This document shows positions 59,301-64,000 of a DNA stretch of 64,000 nucleotides, in pieces. A program made the translations under genes and the position numbers. The notes beneath the pieces are model-generated. The model did no database searches. It saw nothing but the letters and a program-made list of their open reading frames with translations, and was not told where the DNA came from. The stretch lies in assembly GCA_051453625.1 (NCBI GenBank), contig JBOZIK010000001.1, positions 260,727,347 through 260,791,346 of the forward strand. The letters run 5' to 3'. Origin of the DNA: Welwitschia mirabilis. Its lineage: Eukaryota; Gnetophyta; Gnetopsida; Welwitschiales. How positions within the stretch are numbered: the first letter of the stretch is position 1; each line of letters begins with the position of its first letter.

Positions 59301-59440
59301 ACTATGTTTAACTACAATTTGGAGAAAATCAAAGCTTGAGCAATTACATTAGAGGCTTCACTTATAACTTCTCCTACATTTTCATGGGCATGACTATGAA
59401 AAGATACTAGTCAAAAAGTACTACATATTTCTTATATATT
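56331..59440. other. No gene identified; AT-rich repeat debris
   Basis: Plus-strand fragments between 57860 and 58800 (for example a Ser/Thr-rich run near 57940-57990 and EPKECYDAIM near 58676) recall copia polyprotein linkers, but no catalytic motif supports this. An exact 25-bp tandem duplication lies at 57194-57243. The 71-codon frame 58271-58486 has no family resemblance. Confidence 0.45.
57194..57243. repeat. 25-bp exact tandem duplication
   Basis: A 25-bp unit starting TTACAAATATAAG is repeated without change (57194-57218, 57219-57243). Confidence 0.95.
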
Positions 59441-59540
59441 NNNNNNNNNNNNNNNNNNNNNNNNNNNNNNNNNNNNNNNNNNNNNNNNNNNNNNNNNNNN
59501 NNNNNNNNNNNNNNNNNNNNNNNNNNNNNNNNNNNNNNNN
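59441..59540. other. Assembly gap, 100 N
   Basis: A run of exactly 100 N is a common placeholder for a scaffold gap of unknown size. It lies near the expected 3' end of the LINE. Confidence 0.98.
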
Positions 59541-59639
59541 TTCTTAAAGTCTACTAATAAGTCAAGTAAATCCCATCATTTAAATAAGTGTTAAAGGCAT
59601 TACAAATCTTATAGTACTTCTTCATAATTATCATTATCT

Positions 59640-60049
59640 CATTACTCCAAGTGCATTAATGAAAAAAGTGACTAGCATTTCTAGGACAAGACTGAGAAAT
59701 TGGATAGGTAGTTTCAACTTGGAAATCTCTCTTACACAATTGTCTTTTTGAAGGATTTTATCATGATCCTTCCACTAGTAGAATACTTTGATTATCTAGA
59801 ATTTGACCCTTTTAGAATTTCTTATGAGAGTCATCTTTTTCGTATTTTTTTTTGGAGAATCTATTTGGCTGTATCTTATTGGCATATGTTTAGGTCTAAT
59901 AGATGTCTTCTAAATTTGCTAAGATGTTTTATCACATAGGATTATCTCTGATTAGTGCTCTAATTTGGATATTTATAATTAATTAAATCACTCTATGGTT
60001 ATTCTTCCTTGGTTAGCCTTTTCAAGACTTGGTGGACTTCTATAAGAAG
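59640..60049 (-). pseudogene. LINE ORF2 C-terminal region
   Basis: The expected location of the zf-RVT segment. CPRNASHFFH*CTW near 59690-59650 may be a remnant of its 'C..C....E...HLF..C' motif. The 63-codon plus-strand frame 59748-59939 is a shadow. Confidence 0.45.
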
Positions 60050-61420
60050 ATAGTCCTCTAGTCTCTAGATTTCCTACCCTTTAGAATCCTTTGGTTGAGC
60101 TACTGTTTCTCATTTACAAAGGTAAATGCGGTTTTGATCTTTACCTTTAGACTAAATTAATTCCTTCATGATTTTGTTGATTTTTTAAATAATGTTTTTA
60201 GAGGACTGATAACAGAAGCTATGTATCTAAAAGAAGATATTAAGTATGAATTTGCAAGAATAATCTTTGCTTTAGAGGAAAAAAAGTTATTCTTCCAGGA
60301 GTTACATCATCTCTAAATAGATTCAAAGATGTAGTTCTAGATGAGGGTCTTATTGCAATTCTGTAAAGGGATTCCCAGGTAGATGTCTTGATAGTCTTCT
60401 AATTTGGTGTTTAAAAGTCTAGTGATTTCGCACTCTCTAAAACTATTTTCATGTAAGGTGTGAGTTCTAAATTTTCTCTAGTTGGTATGTATACCTGTAT
60501 CTTCTATAAATAGATTTATAGAATTCTTAATGGCTCTTGCTTGCTGACATGAGATCTTAATCATGATGATAGTATCATCTGCATAATGGCTATTAATGAA
60601 AGTTTGACCTTCTATCTTGATAATTAAAACTCCATTACTCTTTAAAAAAACCTATAAAACATTCATGATAAATAGGACAAATATAGTAATAGAGGTTATG
60701 CTATTTTAATCCTCGATCGAACGAGAAAAATTTAGATTTGTAGTTGTTAATCTCTACACTAAATTTAGCTAAAGCCTATATGTTTAGCTATAGATTGATG
60801 ATGTCTTAGTACTAGTATTTATAAGAATGCAACCTAAAGCTTATCAACTAATAGAATTATAAGCTTTTTCTATATACAATTTAGTAATAAGAAGAAGAAT
60901 TTATATTTTTTAATAGAACGAATAATTTTATAAGTTAAGAGGATTTGGTCATGGATATACCTAGATCAGATGAAGATAGCTTGACTCTCAGATATCACCT
61001 TGGGTAGCAAGAGGATAATATGGCCAACCATGATTTTCACAAAGATTTTATAAAGAACATTGTAATTACCTAAGTATTTAAAGTCCTTTGGTTTATGGTC
61101 ATCCCAATTTTTAAAGATAAGAATGACCCTGGTTCTATTTATTTTCCTAGAAATGCATTTGTTGTAAAGAATATCCTAATTAACATCTTGAAGGCTTTCC
61201 TCAAGATAAAAAAGTGAGATTTTAAGAGTTTAACTAGCCACTCATTTGGTCTTAGTACTCTATTATTTTTCATTGATCTCATAGCTAATAGAACTTCATC
61301 TCTGCTCAGGGGTTTGGTAAGCTAGATATTGCCCTCTTTGGAAATTCTCTTATTTTCTAAAATAAGGTTAGAGATGATATCATCTTATTCCCAAATTCTC
61401 ATGAGGTGAGCCTACATTTC
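60050..61420 (-). pseudogene. LINE ORF2 reverse transcriptase
   Basis: LTKPLSRDEVLLAMRSMKNN (about 61320-61265) is the common 'lt.pf...Ev..al..m...kaPGpDG' lead-in. GQTFINSHYADDTIIMIKIS (about 60610-60552) contains the intact catalytic YADD box at 60585-60571. LGIPLQ at about 60375 is the 'YLGvPL' motif that follows the palm in non-LTR RT. Stops and frame changes lie between them. Confidence 0.85.
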
Positions 61421-61849
61421 ATTAGATATTTCTTATTCATTTTTAATTATGTGGTCTTTAATAATAAGCCTCTTTATTCTATTGTCTACTTTGTGCTAAA
61501 TATCTTACTAGAAGAAAAACCTAATGTGCTTACTCCCCTCTTTAAACCACTTGATCCTTGATTATTATCTTTAGTAGTTTTCTTTATTAGCATTTATCTC
61601 TTAGAGTTTCATTAGGCATTGATATTTCTTATTATAAAGGATATCTTAGTCTTCTCCCTCTTCTTGCTTAGCTAGATACTCTGGATTTCTTCTTTAACAT
61701 TTTTTTTGGATTCAAATCTTTCTTCGTCTTTCCTTCTCCTAGTCCTTTATATAAGATTTTAGGGTATTAAGGCCTCTGTATAGGAAAATTAATGGATGAG
61801 TATCATTATACTAGCTCTAGATTTTTTCTGTTATAGTTCTAGTTTCTGT

Positions 61850-62569
61850 CCTGGTAATCCAGTACCATTCCATTCAAAATGGAACTCTATAGGGTGCTAT
61901 TACACCCAGTTTAAATCTAATAGGATGGCGATTTGAAGCTATCCTGTTTAGATCACAAGCTTTGATTAAGAGCTTTACTAAGTTCTTTTCAATGAGAATT
62001 CTATTAATTCTAGACATTATTAGGTTATTGCTTGTCCTTCTATTAGGCTAAGTGTATTTACACCCAACAAGAGGAACATCTGCAATGGCATTCCATGTTG
62101 TGAAATATTTAATAATTAAAGCCCCTCTAGAATTCTATATTTTGCTCCCTGATTTCTTCCAATAGTAAAAACATTAATTGAAGCCCCTCGCTATGAGTCA
62201 CTTGGATTTATCTACCATAATTTGCTATAATTCCCCTAAAGTAAAAGATTTATCTTGATTATTTTAAGGACTATAAATGTTTATTATAGTTCAACCTTCT
62301 TCCTTAAGAAATATAGTTAGGTAGTTTTTGCTATTGTTAACTAAATTTACCTTCTTTTTTGTGAAAATCATAAGACCTCCTAAGTTTCTTTGGGCTGCAA
62401 AGACAAAAGAATTCTACTACTGCCCTAGATTCTCTATTTTCATTCCATCTCTTATTTTTATTTTCTGTAAACATACTAATTCAATATTAAAATAACTAAT
62501 GAGATTTCTTAGGATCTTTTTCTTATAGGAGAATCCTAATCCCCTACAATTCCATGAGAGATAATTCAT
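61850..62569 (-). pseudogene. LINE ORF2 endonuclease domain
   Basis: Starts near ATG 62569 with MNYLSWNCRGLGFSYKKKIL and NIELVCLQKIKIRDGM, the usual opening of plant L1 endonucleases ('lsWNcRGLG......L..li....pdivfL.Etk'). GGLMIFTKKKVNL and the 'w.i.niYsP' strand follow. GFN and later the 'GCKYTxPN' stretch match 'GDFN' and 'g..fTW.n'. SNRHPIRFKL at about 61935 stands for the terminal 'SDH.Pi' motif, with the SD-H order altered. The domain nicks the target DNA in the family; this copy is inactive. Confidence 0.82.
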
Positions 62570-62599
62570 TAGGGGTGTTTTCACCCCTTTCTTGGTGCT

Positions 62600-63504
62600 T
62601 GTCTTTTTCTTAATGTGTTTTCGATACTAGCTTGGGAACTATTTGTGACATTCTCTGCTATTTCTCATTCTTATAGGGTTCTGTTGCTAGGTATTCCTTT
62701 CATCTGGGTTTTCACCTCATTGGATTATTCATTGTGTAGGACTTGTTGGGTGTCATTCACATCCACGAGAGGTTGAAATGGGTTCTCCTATTCTAGAACT
62801 TCCTTTCTCTTACTTTCCTTTGGAAAAATAGTGGTAATTTTTCTAGTTTGTTCCTTTCATTGCTTATGTCAGCATATGTTATGATTATGACTAGTCTACC
62901 CACAAAAAGTGCAGGTTTTCTTTTTCTTTTCTTCAATATCAATCAGTCTTTTCTAGCATTGTTCATGTGAATGACCCAATCTTCCACAAGATAAGCATTT
63001 CTTTTCATGAGGAGCACATCTTCCAGAGGGGTATCCTAATTTTCCATAGGTTGTGTAGGGAATCGAAAGGTTCTCATATGTGAGTTTTGAATTATAAGTT
63101 CCCAATTTAGATCTAAACTTTACATATTAGATCTCTTTAGTATCCTCAAGGCTCATCCAAACACAGAATCTGGCTATACTAACTTATCTGTTTAATAGTG
63201 ATTCGATCGAGTTTATTAGATCTCCAAACTGACTTACCATTCTTCTTAATAGATCTTCATCCTAGAACTCTAGAGGAAACTTATGGATGTAGGTCTAGAT
63301 CAAGAGTTTCTTAAACAGATTTAGGTCTAATTGCGTCTCTTGTGTCCATTTGGTTAGGGCAAGGCCTGTAACTCCAAAAAACCATGATCCTCTTGCGATT
63401 ATTTTGTCCTGAGCTTGTTCCTTTTCTAGTTGGAATAAAACCATCCCTTCTAACATTGCAATAACGTTAACCTTGCTGACTCCTGTCCATTTGTAGCAAC
63501 CCAT
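62600..63504 (-). pseudogene. LINE ORF1 (DUF4283-like, CCHC zinc knuckle)
   Basis: The clean frame 63504-63295 reads VNVIAMLEGMVLFQLEKEQA, QDKIIARGSWFFGVTGLALT, KWTQETQLDL, matching the DUF4283 pattern 'g...f.F.....a..il..gpw...g..l.l..W.p.f'. It continues as YIHKFPLEF and IARFCVWMSLEDTKEI (the 'vR..vevd....l' part), then CLSCGRLGHSHEQC at 62997-62956, an intact CCHC knuckle. CTFCGxTSHNHN at about 62918-62880 may be a second. ORF1 products bind LINE RNA. The first 69 codons are unbroken, so this end is better kept than the rest. Confidence 0.82.
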
Positions 63505-64000
63505 TTACAGATGCAATCCAATCGAGGTCGAGGATCTGATGAGACAAACTTGCCTTTTCATGCCTTAAACCAATCAAGCACTTCTACTTATATCATCACT
63601 GCCTTAAACACTTTCATATAGGAAACTCTAAATGCCACCCACTACATGAAATAAATCATCATCGTCTTAGATTTTATGTTATACTATTCTTCATTTGGCT
63701 TCACTTAATAAAATCCACCAACTAGCCTCCCATTCAATCTATCCATGAGTTCTTAAGATTAGATGTTCCTGGTTGATGGAATTTAATGAAATAACATGTT
63801 AATAAGTAATCACTTTATTATTACGAATTAGGTAGAATTTAAGTTTACTTGTAGTTTTTCAAAAGAATGTTTTACTTATTTTCATGTTACCTTGTTAACA
63901 TTTATTTTCACTTAAGTTTTCCACTAGGAAAATATGATTAAATTAAGGTGGAATATACTTTCATGCTAACTTAACTATTTTTAAAGAATTTTATGGAGAC
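63505..64000. other. No gene seen; LINE 5' region or flank
   Basis: GC-richer sequence just upstream of ORF1 (63505-63540) may be LINE 5' untranslated region. The rest is AT-rich without motif. Confidence 0.4.

Larger units (their letters stand above)
59640..63504 (-). mobile_element. L1-type LINE retrotransposon, degenerate
   Basis: Minus-strand protein remnants are arranged as in plant L1 LINEs: ORF1 with a DUF4283-like start and a CCHC knuckle, then ORF2 with apurinic-type endonuclease, RT with YADD, and a possible C-terminal zinc-binding segment. No LTRs are present. The poly-A end and target duplication are not seen; a 100-N gap lies near the expected 3' end (59441-59540). Stops and frameshifts interrupt both ORFs. 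Confidence 0.85.

Noticed and set aside
60710-60725. CpG-rich word CGATCGAACGAG as a possible regulatory site
   Set aside because: Lies within the LINE RT remnant and nothing supports a function.
1-64000. tRNA, rRNA or microRNA genes
   Set aside because: No cloverleaf with A and B boxes, no rRNA core words, and no long well-paired hairpin other than the short palindromes was recognised by eye; a covariance-model scan would be decisive.

Overview
The window is nuclear DNA from a seed plant with a large, repeat-filled genome. It is strongly AT-rich and CpG-poor. Almost everything recognisable is decayed LTR retrotransposon or LINE sequence, with one broken plant-type cytochrome P450 gene and one fragment of mitochondrial atp1. 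The P450 resembles the CYP76/CYP71-clan enzymes common in gymnosperms, and the density of old retroelements fits a gymnosperm, but the species cannot be fixed from the sequence. No intact protein-coding gene was found. Five runs of N are assembly gaps.

Layout. 1-490: unclassified, with three imperfect palindromes. 491-14197 (minus): a complete but dead Ty3/gypsy element of the Athila/Tat type (LTR, tRNA-Asp-type primer site, gag, protease, RT, RNase H, integrase, long spacer, env-position ORF, LTR). It interrupts a minus-strand Ty1/copia element (copia B) whose RT stops at 14198. Copia B is interrupted again near its gag start by a 4.1 kb LTR element without recognisable enzymes (16993-21102). 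21103-35158: older debris with fragments of a SIRE-like copia RT, a copia protease, a gypsy protease/RT, and two microsatellites. 35159-53748 (plus): a Ty1/copia element (copia A) split by two insertions. The first, inside gag, is an Athila-related element lacking pol (36177-45787) that also carries the atp1 piece. The second, inside integrase, is a 3.66 kb gag-only element (47490-51145) with a 1.2 kb two-level tandem array in its leader. With both insertions removed, copia A reads in order LTR-gag-PR-INT-RT-RH-LTR and is about 5.3 kb. 55012-56048 (minus): P450 pseudogene with a TATA-like upstream sequence. 59640-63504 (minus): an L1-type LINE with ORF1, endonuclease and RT.

The most unusual signal is a compound palindrome of about 38-40 bp, built from an inner TCATCTAGATGA dyad and outer TCATCC / GGATGA arms. 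It recurs, dispersed and degenerate, in LTRs, leader and downstream spacer of both Athila-like elements and at the left window edge. Other notable points are the two-level nesting, two different non-autonomous LTR elements, assembly gaps at equivalent positions in both Athila-like elements, and organellar DNA inside a retroelement. All boundaries come from eye alignment and are approximate by a few bases unless stated.
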